Shown here: positions 55,922-63,496 of the stretch, in pieces
Position numbering within the stretch: the stretch's first letter is position 1
How the letters are laid out: every line of letters starts with the position of its first letter
DNA from: Klebsiella pneumoniae
GTDB lineage: Bacteria > Pseudomonadota > Gammaproteobacteria > Eutrophobiales > Eutrophobiaceae
DNA length: 64,000 bases
Direction of reading: 5' to 3'
Assembly (NCBI GenBank): GCA_945878555.1
Contig: CAMDWI010000005.1
Span: 1 to 64,000 of the forward strand
Translations under genes and position numbers: made by a program
The notes under the pieces: model-generated
Databases searched by the model: none
What the model saw: only the letters and a program-made list of their open reading frames with translations
Told to the model about the DNA's origin: nothing

Positions 55922-56056
55922 TTACCCTGCTTGCAACAAGATCTCGACCTTGACTGCCTGATACGGGAACTCAATTGCACCGCCTTCATTGCGAACAAGC
56001 AGTCCGGCACTTAAGTGCCGATGTTCGCCTTTACCTGCTTCCAAGTAAACTGGCAC
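55922..56056 (-). CDS. Possible short ORF directly after the LysE gene
   Basis: A 44-codon frame beginning at GTG 56056, immediately after the LysE stop and in the same frame. It contains SAGLLVRNEGGAIEFPYQAV, which has coding-like composition, and ends KVEILLQAG. It also encodes a 16-base palindrome (CGGCACTTAAGTGCCG, 56005-56020). It could be a fragment of a decayed gene. Confidence 0.3.
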   Translation of the reverse strand: MPVYLEAGKGEHRHLSAGLLVRNEGGAIEFPYQAVKVEILLQAG

Positions 56057-56659
56057 TTAATTCAGTAACGGATAAAGGGAAAGTAGCAGCAGGGCAGCCA
56101 TACTGTAATTAAATATAACGAGATTACGTCTAACCTGAAGGACATGACGCAAGCCTGAGCCGAACAGTGCCCACACTATTATGCAAGGCAATCCTATTAT
56201 TGAGAACACTACCGCTGCACTGACGATAGTACTCGGCCCGCTTGCAGCAGGTACATATGTGCTGAATGTACTTACCGCCATGACCCACGCTTTCGGGTTT
56301 ACCCATTGAAACGCTACGGCACCCCAAAAACCCAACGGTTTTGCAGGGTGACCGCCAGGGTTCGTATCATTGACCGGACCAGACATGGCGATGCACCAGG
56401 CCAGGTACAGCAAGTAAAATGCACCGACCCACCTGAGAATAACGAACGCCCAGGGTAATCGCGTGAAGATCTCCGCAAGTCCAAGACCTACCGCCAGCAA
56501 CAGGAACAGGAATCCTGAACTGACGCCGAGCAGGTGAGGTATTGTTAACCTGAACCCGAAGTTCACCCCGGAAGTTAACAACATGATATTGTTCGGTCCA
56601 GGCGTGATAGATGCGACAAGAGCGAAAAGCGAGAAAGCAAACAATGTGTCTGGAGACAT
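56057..56659 (-). CDS. LysE/RhtB-family amino-acid exporter
   Basis: 200-residue polytopic inner-membrane exporter with the family start LFAFSLFALVASITPGPNNIML, the segment ILRWVGAFYLLYLAWCIAMS, and FQWVNPKAWVMAVSTFSTYV. About six spans. Such proteins export lysine, homoserine, threonine or other small metabolites. No dedicated regulator lies beside it. Confidence 0.92.
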   Translation of the reverse strand: MSPDTLFAFSLFALVASITPGPNNIMLLTSGVNFGFRLTIPHLLGVSSGFLFLLLAVGLGLAEIFTRLPWAFVILRWVGAFYLLYLAWCIAMSGPVNDTNPGGHPAKPLGFWGAVAFQWVNPKAWVMAVSTFSTYVPAASGPSTIVSAAVVFSIIGLPCIIVWALFGSGLRHVLQVRRNLVIFNYSMAALLLLSLYPLLN

Positions 56660-56774
56660 GTTTTTTTATAGCGCACTACTCAAGTTACTACCTTGGCAAA
56701 CGCCCGGACTGGAAATGTACCGAAATCCTTGACCTTTGGTGGCACGGCGTAAACCGTCTTCGATGCAACGGCTA

Positions 56775-56805
56775 AAGTCCATGTGCATGGTAAATTCCAG
56801 TTCGG
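56775..56805 (+). repeat. Dispersed short repeat, copy 1
   Basis: 31-base element sharing about 26 positions with 62529-62560. The common core is ATGTGCATGGT and TTCCAGTT. Both copies sit in gene-poor sequence and are followed by similar AT-rich DNA containing CTGACAC or CTGTCAC. Confidence 0.45.
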
Positions 56806-56846
56806 GCTATTAAATAAACTGACACATAATTCACTCACTTAATTCA

Positions 56847-57326
56847 CTACTGCTTTTGATAAACCTGTATCTCCTGGTTCCCTTTTCCCTCGGCGGTGAC
56901 ACCGACCTGGCGTACCGTCAGCGTTTTGCCATCCGGTGAGATAACACGTTCAAGAAAGCGGACAATCTGGCCGTCCTTGCCGGTTCGAATCTGCTGAATC
57001 GTATTCTCATCAATACGCCGGAACACGGTTGTTTGCCCTTCATCTCCATCCGGATACGGTTTACCGCTGTAGTCATCCGTCTGTTCCTCTGTAACCGTCT
57101 TTGTTCCATCTGCCTCGACGATTTCAGATACGTGCTTCATCTTGTCTTTTCCCGCCAGCTCCCACCGGTGGAACCGGCTCTGCGGAACGGGAGATGGCAC
57201 CGGCCTCGTTTGCGAGAAATCCTGTTTCCACGTTCCTGCGAGTTTCTCTATAGGGTCCTGTTGACTCCAGCTTATTGATGGGGCGGCAACCAGAATCATG
57301 ATCAGCAGCGATTTTGCAAGCGTCAT
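56847..57326 (-). CDS. Exported protein of unknown function
   Basis: 159 residues: signal peptide (SLLIMILVAAPSISWSQQ), then a single domain of beta type (LAGTWKQDFSQTRPVPSP, GKDKMKHVSEIVEADGTKTV, RVISPDGKTLTVRQVGVTAE). It resembles small lipocalin-like or DUF proteins of the periplasm. No cysteines in the mature part. It lies between the LysE gene and the Tat amidohydrolase on the same strand. Confidence 0.6.
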   Translation of the reverse strand: MTLAKSLLIMILVAAPSISWSQQDPIEKLAGTWKQDFSQTRPVPSPVPQSRFHRWELAGKDKMKHVSEIVEADGTKTVTEEQTDDYSGKPYPDGDEGQTTVFRRIDENTIQQIRTGKDGQIVRFLERVISPDGKTLTVRQVGVTAEGKGNQEIQVYQKQ

Positions 57327-57365
57327 TCCTTATCTCCTGTCTTTTGTTGGTGGTAATGTTTACTA

Positions 57366-58400
57366 CTACGCCAAACGGGGAAACAACCTGAGTGCATTTT
57401 CCCGGTTAATCAGACGCATATCACTTTCACTGAACAGGCCCGTTGCTGCCAGCAATTCGGCTGCTTTGACGCTGGTTTCCCCGGGCGGGAAGTCCGTGCC
57501 GAAAACTATCTGCGTTGTCTTAACCATCTCCATCAGCGAGGTCAATGCTCCACGGTTAAACGCCGCTGCGGTGTCGTAATAATACCTGCTCATCTCCGCT
57601 CCAAATCCGTTTGGAAGCGCGTCCTTCGACCGGCTGGCAACACTTTCGAGTCTGCCGATCAGGAACGGGGCCGTGCCGCCTGCATGTGACCAGATAAACT
57701 GAATGTCGGGATAGCGTCTGGCATCACCGCTGAAGGCAACCCCTGCCATCGCGCGTGTCGTATCAGTCCCGTATTCAATGGTCCCGGACCTGAAGCCGGG
57801 GGCGTAATCCAGATTACTACAGCAATTGGCGGCAGTGGGGTGCACATTCACCACGGCCTTGCGTCGGTTGAGTTCCTCCATCACCGGTCTGAAATCGGGA
57901 TTCCCCAGCCACTTGTCTCCATAACTGGTCAAGACACCCACCCCATCAACTTTCAGTGTGTCATAGGCATACTCAATCTCACGAAGTGTCCCGTCGATAT
58001 CCGGTAGTGGCATGGCGGCGAACAGACCAAAGCGAGTTGGATGCTCAGACACGAGTTTTGCCCCGTACTCATTACAAGCCCTCGCGAGTTGTCGTGTCTC
58101 AGCCACGTCACCAAACCAGATACCGGGATTTGTAATCGATATAATAGATGCCGCTACACCGCCCTTGTCCATGTCATCAAGTGAAAGTTCAGGAGACCAT
58201 TTGGTATTCGCGACATTGAGTAACGGCCTGTTCATGACATTGGCAACCCAGGCCGGCGGCGCAAAATGATGATGTACATCAATACGACGCGGGTTAGCGC
58301 CTTGTGTGGATACCTGGGCCCCAACCAGTCGCGAAAATGGAACGGCCAGTGCCGATGCAATTGCAGATCCAAGTAAAGTACGTCTGTTCAGTTTACTCAT
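57366..58400 (-). CDS. Tat-exported amidohydrolase (ACMSD-like)
   Basis: 344 residues. A twin-arginine signal (NRRTLLGSAIASALAVPFSR) exports it folded. It is an Amidohydrolase-2 (PF04909) metal hydrolase: RIDVHHHFAPP (metal His pair), then VVNVHPTAANCCSN, IQFIWSHAGGTAPFLIGRL and IVFGTDFPPGET (final metal Asp). These suit a decarboxylase or hydrolase acting on small acids. It has a C7 plus-strand tract (G7 on the coding strand) four bases before the start. The substrate is unknown. Confidence 0.88.
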   Translation of the reverse strand: MSKLNRRTLLGSAIASALAVPFSRLVGAQVSTQGANPRRIDVHHHFAPPAWVANVMNRPLLNVANTKWSPELSLDDMDKGGVAASIISITNPGIWFGDVAETRQLARACNEYGAKLVSEHPTRFGLFAAMPLPDIDGTLREIEYAYDTLKVDGVGVLTSYGDKWLGNPDFRPVMEELNRRKAVVNVHPTAANCCSNLDYAPGFRSGTIEYGTDTTRAMAGVAFSGDARRYPDIQFIWSHAGGTAPFLIGRLESVASRSKDALPNGFGAEMSRYYYDTAAAFNRGALTSLMEMVKTTQIVFGTDFPPGETSVKAAELLAATGLFSESDMRLINRENALRLFPRLA

Positions 58401-58404
58401 ATCT

Positions 58405-58411
58405 CCCCCCC
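58405..58411 (-). promoter_or_regulatory. Homopolymeric G7 tract before the Tat amidohydrolase
   Basis: Seven G on the coding strand, four bases before the ATG at 58400. It belongs to the same family of G tracts at ribosome-binding positions as those before the TonB receptor and amidohydrolase copy 1. Confidence 0.55.
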
Positions 58412-58512
58412 GGAATTGATGAATTAAAGAATTAAAATTATTAAAGGGACAGTTTCTTAATTACCTGGACTGTATTCTCTATCAAGTAAACCGACCGTCC
58501 ATTCGGCAGTAG

Positions 58513-59001
58513 TTATTGAAGCTCCGCCGCCACCGCGTCGATACCGGCCTGCACACACACCGTATCGGACCCCATACCACCACCGGATGCACCAATGCCG
58601 CCTATCACTTCCTCACCCACGCGAATGGGCAAACCGCCTTGTTGCCCGGATATATCGGGCAGCATCAACTGCAATTGTGTACCGATATCACCTTGTTCCA
58701 GGCGTTCATTAAATTCAGCGGAAGGCCGATTGAAGGTCATTGCCGTATAGGCTTTACGATAACTGTTGATAAAAGTGTGCACTCCGGAACCTTCGCCACG
58801 GTAGGCGACCAACGTGTCGCCCGCGATATCGACCACATGGACAGATATGCTGTAGCCCATCTCTGCGCAGTGGGTCTGGGCGACATCAGCCATTTGCCTG
58901 GCCACGGCCACGGGCAGGATGTGGCGCGTCGGCAGTTGTGCGGCAGCTGGCACAGTAATGAGAACGGCGAGGATGGCAGCAATCTGGCGAGGATGGAACA
59001 T
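58513..59001 (-). CDS. Exported GlcG/HbpS-family heme-binding protein
   Basis: 162 residues: signal peptide (IAAILAVLITVPAAAQLP), then a GlcG/HbpS domain. Family motifs are SISVHVVDIAGDTLVAYRG, KAYTAMTFNRPSAEF and GGLPIRVGEEVIGGIGASGG. HbpS-type proteins bind heme and sense oxidative stress, and GlcG homologues often sit beside oxidoreductases. It is divergent from the molybdoenzyme, with about 320 bases between. Confidence 0.9.
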   Translation of the reverse strand: MFHPRQIAAILAVLITVPAAAQLPTRHILPVAVARQMADVAQTHCAEMGYSISVHVVDIAGDTLVAYRGEGSGVHTFINSYRKAYTAMTFNRPSAEFNERLEQGDIGTQLQLMLPDISGQQGGLPIRVGEEVIGGIGASGGGMGSDTVCVQAGIDAVAAELQ

Positions 59002-59321
59002 GGCGCGCTCCTTTGAGTGATTGTTGTGTCTGCCTGGCAGTAAACGGAATTGTTGATTGCCCGGGAGTAAAAAGTATAAGAGCCAGCGACTATATACACT
59101 ACCCCTTTTTGATACCGCTATGCTCGAGTTTGAAAAACCCGGGCAATTTTATCAGTTTAAATCCCGGGTTCCGGGAAGATAATCAGATGTATGTTCGGGG
59201 TGGTCACAACAACCACTTTGTAATAGACTGCTCTGGCCGTTTCTGTATCCCCGTATTGTGCAGGCGTTCATACACCGGGGGGTGTGATGAATGAGCCGCA
59301 CTTGCTATGGAGGTGAGATTT
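59002..59321. other. Divergent region upstream of the sulfite-dehydrogenase-like gene
   Basis: About 320 bases with no gene. It contains an AACCCGGG / CCCGGGTT inverted repeat separated by 19 bases (about 59139-59173). The molybdoenzyme start is preceded by GGAGGTGAG. Confidence 0.45.
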
Positions 59322-60593
59322 ATGAGTTCGCATGATCAGACCCGGAGGCGGTTTCTTAAATGTGGTGCCACTGTGGTTGGCGGATTGACGGTGGCAGGCA
59401 TACCACCCGCAAACAGTCAGACCGAACCCGCGTGGAGCCCGGGATACAATCCTGATACTCCCGGTGATCTTCGCGAATACGGCCAACGCTCCCGTTATGT
59501 CACCTCCAAACGCGCATACAAACCCCGCGGCAATCGCGCTACCAACGATATCTACACACCATTGCAGGACATAGAAGGGATCATCACGCCAGCCCCGCTG
59601 CATTTCAATGTGAACCACAGCAGCGCCATACCGGACATCGATCCGAAACTACACCGTTTATTGATCCATGGCATGGTGGAACGACCACTGATGTTCACCA
59701 TGGAGGAACTGAAGAGCCTGCCTTCTGTATCCCGTGTCCATTTCATCGAGTGTGCCTACAACGCCGCACCACCGGAACGACGGGATCGGGATGCCACTGT
59801 CCAGCGTACACACGGACAGACCAGTTGCAGCCTGTGGACCGGAGTACTGTTATCTGTACTGCTCAAGGAAACGGGAGTACAGCGCGGTGCGAAGTGGATA
59901 GTCGGAGAAGGTGCGGAGGCCAAGAAGCGGACAAAGAGTATACCTTTGGAGAAAGCGATGGCTGACGCCATTGTCGCCTGGGGACAGAATGGCGAGCCGG
60001 TGCGACCCGAACAGGGTTTCCCCTTGCGTCTGGTGGTCCCCGGTTACGAAGGGCCTGCAAACGTGAAATGGCTGCGTCGAATCAAGTTAGGCGACCTGCC
60101 GTGGATGGCACATGCGGACAATCCCGGGCATACAACGCTCAGGCCGGACGGTAAAGGCCGCTGGTTCCAGTTTGAAATGGGTGTGAATTCGGTCATTACC
60201 CATCCATCCGGCGGACAAAGTCTGCCACATCGCGGGTTCTATGGAGTAACCGGTCTGGCCTGGTCCGGGGGTGGGGCCATCAGCCGGGTCGAAATATCCA
60301 CTGACGGTGGCCGTACCTGGCAAGATGCAAAGTTGCTGGAGCCGATCCACCGCTTCGCACATACACGGTTTTACTTTCCCTGGAACTGGAACGGCAATGA
60401 GGCCGTGCTGCAGTCCCGAGCAACAGATGAACGAGGCGATGTCCAGCCGACATTGACCGAGTTGAACAGAATTTATGGTGTCGACACTGACTATTGGCTC
60501 GCCATTGAGGACAGCCGGTCACACTTCAATCCAATTCAATCCTGGAAGGTAATGGAAGATGGGAGCATTTACAATGCGATATGGGATGTCTAG
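59322..60593 (+). CDS. Sulfite dehydrogenase-like molybdoenzyme (SoxC type), Tat-exported
   Basis: 423 residues from ATG 59322. Twin-arginine signal (TRRRFLKCGATVVGGLTVAG), sulfite-oxidase-type molybdopterin domain and a C-terminal dimerisation domain. Molybdenum-ligand region VHFIECAYNAAPPERRD with its Cys; VVPGYEGPANVKWLRRI and RGFYGVTGLAWSGGGAISRV are SoxC-like. The usual SoxC motif reads IECSGN; here it is IECAYN. It overlaps the next cytochrome gene by 20 bases. The sulfur substrate is inferred, and other oxyanion substrates are possible. Confidence 0.88.
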   Translation: MSSHDQTRRRFLKCGATVVGGLTVAGIPPANSQTEPAWSPGYNPDTPGDLREYGQRSRYVTSKRAYKPRGNRATNDIYTPLQDIEGIITPAPLHFNVNHSSAIPDIDPKLHRLLIHGMVERPLMFTMEELKSLPSVSRVHFIECAYNAAPPERRDRDATVQRTHGQTSCSLWTGVLLSVLLKETGVQRGAKWIVGEGAEAKKRTKSIPLEKAMADAIVAWGQNGEPVRPEQGFPLRLVVPGYEGPANVKWLRRIKLGDLPWMAHADNPGHTTLRPDGKGRWFQFEMGVNSVITHPSGGQSLPHRGFYGVTGLAWSGGGAISRVEISTDGGRTWQDAKLLEPIHRFAHTRFYFPWNWNGNEAVLQSRATDERGDVQPTLTELNRIYGVDTDYWLAIEDSRSHFNPIQSWKVMEDGSIYNAIWDV

Positions 60594-61179
60594 TCCCGTT
60601 GTGATGCTGGTCTTGTTGACCACGAACATCGCGGCGCTTGCGCAGGACCGCGTGTATTCTGATGTGGGTAGAACACCGACCACAGAAGAGATCCAGGCAT
60701 GGGACATCGCGATTGGTCCTGAAGGCATGGAACTCCCGCGCGGGAGCGGCTCTCCCGGAGAGGGAGAAAAGATTTTTGCACAAAGGTGTGCCTCATGCCA
60801 CGGACAGGATTTGCGGGGAGGCATGGGCCCTGCCCTCATCGGCGGCCAGGGCACGCTGGGCACACTGCATCCGGAGAAAACTATCGGTAGTTACTGGCCG
60901 TTTGCAACGATGATATGGGACTATATCAACCGTGCGATGCCGCCGAATCTCTACAATATCCCGGTCGATCCGGACCAGAAACTCACAGCAGACCAGGTTT
61001 ACGCACTGACCGCCTTCCTGCTTTACCGGAACAATATTATCGGAGAGGGTGATGTCATTGACGCGAATACTCTGCCGAAGATCGAAATGCCAAACCGGAA
61101 TGGATTCGTCCCCGTGCAGTTGAACGATACGCTCGACTACCTCGGACGCGGTTGTCGATTCGGCACATGCCCTGAATGA
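60574..61179 (+). CDS. Mono-heme c-type cytochrome partner of the molybdoenzyme
   Basis: 201 residues. I place the start at ATG 60574, eight bases after GGAG and overlapping the molybdoenzyme gene; an earlier in-frame ATG (60559) adds five residues. Signal peptide ending ALAQ. One heme site, CASCHGQDLRGGMGPALIGG, with a Met ligand likely in NRAMPPNLYN. It corresponds to the cytochrome half of SoxCD, but SoxD is usually larger. Three later Cys (RGCRFGTCPE at the end) may form a disulfide. Confidence 0.88.
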   Translation: MRYGMSSPVVMLVLLTTNIAALAQDRVYSDVGRTPTTEEIQAWDIAIGPEGMELPRGSGSPGEGEKIFAQRCASCHGQDLRGGMGPALIGGQGTLGTLHPEKTIGSYWPFATMIWDYINRAMPPNLYNIPVDPDQKLTADQVYALTAFLLYRNNIIGEGDVIDANTLPKIEMPNRNGFVPVQLNDTLDYLGRGCRFGTCPE

Positions 61180-61304
61180 TAGCAGGCTGGCAATTTATAT
61201 TATCGTCTTTGAAATCTGGATTACGCGGGGACTATCAGGATAAAGATAGCCACGCTGTCCGGATTTTTCTCGATTGTGGTCTTTCAACATAGGGGGTACA
61301 TATC

Positions 61305-62156
61305 ATGATATGGCGTAATCTCATTCTGTGTGTTCTGACGGGAATCTGGTTCTCCCCTTATGCCTACACAGCCGAATTCTCCGGACGCCACGTCGAGTTG
61401 CCCGATGTAAAGCTCTGGATCATCGATAGCGGTGGTTCCGGTGAACCGGTCATACTGATGCACCCCCGTACCGGTAATTCAGACATCTGGCAATACACCA
61501 TCCCGGCACTGGCCGCGGCCGGGTACCGCGCGATTGCCGTCGACAGCCCCGGTTGGGGCAAAAGCACGGTGCGTCCAGGGGCGGACCCACTACCGGTTGC
61601 CGATACTCTCAATGTGCTGTTTGATCAACTGCAACTGGACAAGGTGCATCTGGTGGGTACCGCAATGGGTGGCTATGTTGTACTTGATTATGCCGTGTGG
61701 AAACCAGAACGTGTCAGCAGTCTGGTGATCGCCGCAAGCGGACTCGGACTGGAAAATGACCCGGAGGGCGATGCCTTTCGCGCAATTGCAGAAATTCCGG
61801 TGCTGGATAATCAGCCGGCAGAGGTTCGCGAGATGAGTCCCAGCTATCGTGGTATGAATCCGGAAGGTGTAAAACGCTGGCTGGCGATCCACGATAATGG
61901 CGAACAGGAAGGCGCAGTGCGCCCGCCACTGAGAACACCAAACACGCCCCAGAAGGTCGCTTCAGTCACGGTTCCGACCTTTGTCATCGCGGGGGGAGCC
62001 GATCTGACCACACCATCCGGTGCAATTCGATTGTGGAGCAAACATCTGACGGTAAACTACGAATTTCTGGTGATGCCAGAAGCCGGACACGTGCTGGTCT
62101 GGGAACAACCGGATGAGTTCAACCAGGCATTGATAGAATTTTTGCGTAAACATTAA
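61305..62156 (+). CDS. Exported alpha/beta hydrolase
   Basis: 283 residues with a signal peptide (NLILCVLTGIWFSPYAYTAE) and AGGGGG nine bases before the ATG. Alpha/beta-hydrolase fold: VILMHPRTGNSDIW (oxyanion), VDSPGWGKS, the nucleophile region HLVGTAMGGYVVLDYAV, acid near VIAGGADLTTP, and the catalytic His in MPEAGHVLVWEQP. The nucleophile position reads GTAMGG, so Ala replaces the usual Ser; either the protein is inactive or it uses another residue. Its stop is overlapped by a small gene on the opposite strand. Confidence 0.85.
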   Translation: MIWRNLILCVLTGIWFSPYAYTAEFSGRHVELPDVKLWIIDSGGSGEPVILMHPRTGNSDIWQYTIPALAAAGYRAIAVDSPGWGKSTVRPGADPLPVADTLNVLFDQLQLDKVHLVGTAMGGYVVLDYAVWKPERVSSLVIAASGLGLENDPEGDAFRAIAEIPVLDNQPAEVREMSPSYRGMNPEGVKRWLAIHDNGEQEGAVRPPLRTPNTPQKVASVTVPTFVIAGGADLTTPSGAIRLWSKHLTVNYEFLVMPEAGHVLVWEQPDEFNQALIEFLRKH

Positions 62157-62278
62157 TTGGTGCATACGCTGACTGCAATCTCTGCTACAGCATCATCCCC
62201 GGTCTGTGACTCGTAATGGTCAAGAACACCTTTAACTCTGGCTTCATCCCAGCCAGCAGGGAATCTCTTCCTGGTCAT
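62153..62278 (-). CDS. Antitoxin-like 41-residue ORF
   Basis: A 41-residue ORF read from the minus strand: MTRKRFPAGWDEARVKGVLD then HYESQTGDDAVAE, resembling small basic proteins found beside toxin genes (GWDEARVxxVLxHYExQTxxEAVAE). The reading continues in frame upstream with basic residues but has no ATG, and the C-terminus departs from that pattern, so it may be decaying. It converges on the alpha/beta hydrolase with a four-base overlap. Function as antitoxin is inference. Confidence 0.5.
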   Translation of the reverse strand: MTRKRFPAGWDEARVKGVLDHYESQTGDDAVAEIAVSVCTN

Positions 62279-62453
62279 GAGCGTTTTCTTCGACGGCGTC
62301 GCCGGTATGCAAGTAGTGGTTTACCGGATAACTCATATGCTGTTATGACAAATATAGCATCTGCAACCCGATCTGGCACATAAATTACTCGAAGATATCG
62401 GCCTTTACGGGTCTAGTAAGTAAAAAGGGGACGGACTTATTTTACTCAGCTCA

Positions 62454-62469
62454 CTTCTGCCTGTTGATG
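62454..62469 (-). repeat. 16-base repeat matching the 3' end of the antitoxin-like gene at the right edge
   Basis: ACTTCTGCCTGTTGAT occurs here and at 63866-63881. Read on the minus strand this copy gives ATC AAC AGG CAG AAG TGA (INRQK stop), as does the gene at 63863 (INRQK stop). It looks like the tail of a lost paralogue cut off at the palindrome. The evidence is one short match. Confidence 0.35.
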
Positions 62470-62473
62470 ATTT

Positions 62474-62532
62474 CCTTGAGTAAAGGGGCCGGAGCGATTT
62501 AATTTAAATCACTCCGGCCCGTTTACTCAAGG
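62474..62532. repeat. 59-base near-perfect palindrome
   Basis: Left arm CCTTGAGTAAA, G, GGGCCGGAG, C, GATTTAA and the right arm in reverse order, with only two mismatches (G.G and C.A) and a one-base central loop. It lies between repeat copy 2 and the antitoxin-tail repeat. It may be a miniature mobile element, a terminator or a recombination scar. Confidence 0.75.
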
Positions 62533-62560
62533 TCGATGTGCATGGTGACTTCCAGTTTGG
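62529..62560 (+). repeat. Dispersed short repeat, copy 2
   Basis: Partner of 56775-56805; the shared core is ATGTGCATGGT and TTCCAGTT, and the following DNA is also similar. It abuts the right arm of the palindrome. Confidence 0.45.
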
Positions 62561-62600
62561 TTTAATATGTGAGCTGTCACTGCAATTCCACTTAATACTA

Positions 62601-62906
62601 TCAAACCGCGCTTGCCGTAAAATTTACTCCCAATGCCCGTGCTACTTTTATAACCGTATCAAACCGTGGTTTGGCGCCTGGTGCAAGTGCCTTGTATAGG
62701 CTCTCCCGCCCCAGGCCGCTGTCTGTTGCAACCTGTGCCATACCTCGGGCGCGTGCGACATCTCGCAAGGCTACCAGCAACAGGTCAGAATCCCCTGCTT
62801 CAAGAATGGCCGTCAAATATTCGGCAATGGCGTTATCATCACCAAGATATCTCGCCGCATCGAATGGTATTACGCTGATCTTTTTGTTTCCGGTCCGTTT
62901 TTTCAT
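62601..62906 (-). CDS. HigA-type (addiction-module) antitoxin, orphaned
   Basis: 101 residues. The C-terminal HTH (MAQVATDSGLGRESLYKALA, then RFDTVIKVARALGVNF) is that of the short HigA-like antitoxins of HigBA/RelE-type modules, in which the toxin gene precedes the antitoxin. The start ATG overlaps the stop of a toxin remnant by one base (GACTGATG). Its own operator-like palindrome and promoter survive 83 bases upstream of the start. It has no cognate toxin left. Confidence 0.9.
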   Translation of the reverse strand: MKKRTGNKKISVIPFDAARYLGDDNAIAEYLTAILEAGDSDLLLVALRDVARARGMAQVATDSGLGRESLYKALAPGAKPRFDTVIKVARALGVNFTASAV

Positions 62907-62974
62907 CAGTCTCTCTCTAAATCACCAACCATCGCTTGTGCACGCTTGATATCAAGCCGCTGGCTTGCTTTACT
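62906..62974 (-). pseudogene. Remnant of the cognate RelE/HigB-like toxin
   Basis: Twenty-two codons, SKASQRLDIKRAQAMVGDLE then RD and a stop, in the frame expected for the tail of a phage Gp49-like/HigB toxin (DIKRAxxM is the family's last helix). Just upstream is a stop codon and then the promoter; the body of the toxin is missing. The TGA overlaps the antitoxin ATG as in intact modules. Confidence 0.75.
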
Positions 62975-62985
62975 TCACTGCGATA

Positions 62986-63013
62986 ATTGTATCCATATGG
63001 ATACGTCTGTAAA
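62986..63013 (-). promoter_or_regulatory. Promoter and operator of the orphan antitoxin locus
   Basis: On the minus strand, -35 TTTACA (63008-63013), a 16-base spacer and -10 TACAAT (62986-62991). The perfect 16-base palindrome GTATCCATATGGATAC (62989-63004) covers the spacer and part of -10, as expected of an autoregulating antitoxin's operator. The next transcribed sequence is the toxin remnant. Confidence 0.6.
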
Positions 63014-63131
63014 GCTGATTTGATTTGAAAAGAAAACGACGAAGATATATGAAATAGGCATTCAAGAAATTTACTTCCCGAATAGCACAAACGCCATACC
63101 TCAATCAGGGGATATTCACCCTACTGAATCT

Positions 63132-63160
63132 TTGATTATTTATAGATAATTATCTATACT
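63132..63160 (+). promoter_or_regulatory. Promoter and operator of the higBA-like locus
   Basis: -35 TTGATT (63132-63137), 17-base spacer, -10 TATACT (63155-63160). The perfect 18-base palindrome TATAGATAATTATCTATA (63141-63158) overlaps the spacer and -10. The predicted transcription start, about seven bases past -10, coincides with the toxin ATG at 63167, so the message would be leaderless. Confidence 0.65.
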
Positions 63161-63166
63161 CTGGCA

Positions 63167-63496
63167 ATGGACAAGCTAAAGCCAATGGAATGGCTGGGAA
63201 CATCAAGACGCGATATCCGTGAGTTCCCGGACAAGGTTAAACAACAATTCGGTACCGAGCTAATGGCACTGCAGGCAGGTTATGAACCAGCCGACTGGAA
63301 GCCGATGTCTTCAGTGGGCCCAGGGGTAAGAGAGATCCGGGTCCAGCATGAAGGCCAGTATCGGGTAATTTATATCGCGAAATATGTACATACAATCTAT
63401 GTGCTACATGCCTTTCGCAAGAAAACACAAAAGACGCCCCGGCGCGATATCGAAATCGCGAGGGCAAGACTTAAACTGATCAGGAATAATCTGTAA
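63167..63496 (+). CDS. HigB-like toxin (phage Gp49-like/DUF891)
   Basis: 109 residues, mRNA interferase family. Motifs: LKPMEWLGTSRRDIREFPDK, ADWKPMSSVGPGVREIRVQ with the conserved Gly-Val-Arg, YRVIYIAKYVHTIYVLHAF, and the basic tail FRKKTQKTPRRDIEIARARL. It cleaves mRNA on ribosomes in characterised relatives. No ribosome-binding site is visible. The stop overlaps the antitoxin ATG (TAATG), the arrangement of HigBA. Confidence 0.93.
   Translation: MDKLKPMEWLGTSRRDIREFPDKVKQQFGTELMALQAGYEPADWKPMSSVGPGVREIRVQHEGQYRVIYIAKYVHTIYVLHAFRKKTQKTPRRDIEIARARLKLIRNNL

Larger units (their letters stand above)
62279..62600. other. Gene-less region with palindrome and repeat remnants
   Basis: About 320 bases. 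It contains a GGGGACGGACTTATTTTAC stretch near 62417, an ACTTCTGCCTGTTGAT copy (62454-62469) shared with the 3' end of the partial gene at 63863, a 59-base palindrome, and repeat copy 2. No intact gene is present. Confidence 0.5.

Noticed and set aside
62408-62440. IS200/REP-associated element
   Set aside because: The GGGGACGGACTTATTTTAC stretch recalls such repeats, but no transposase or paired copy is visible here.
62944-62957. 14-base palindrome GCTTGATATCAAGC
   Set aside because: It lies in the toxin remnant coding sequence and not in a promoter; probably chance.
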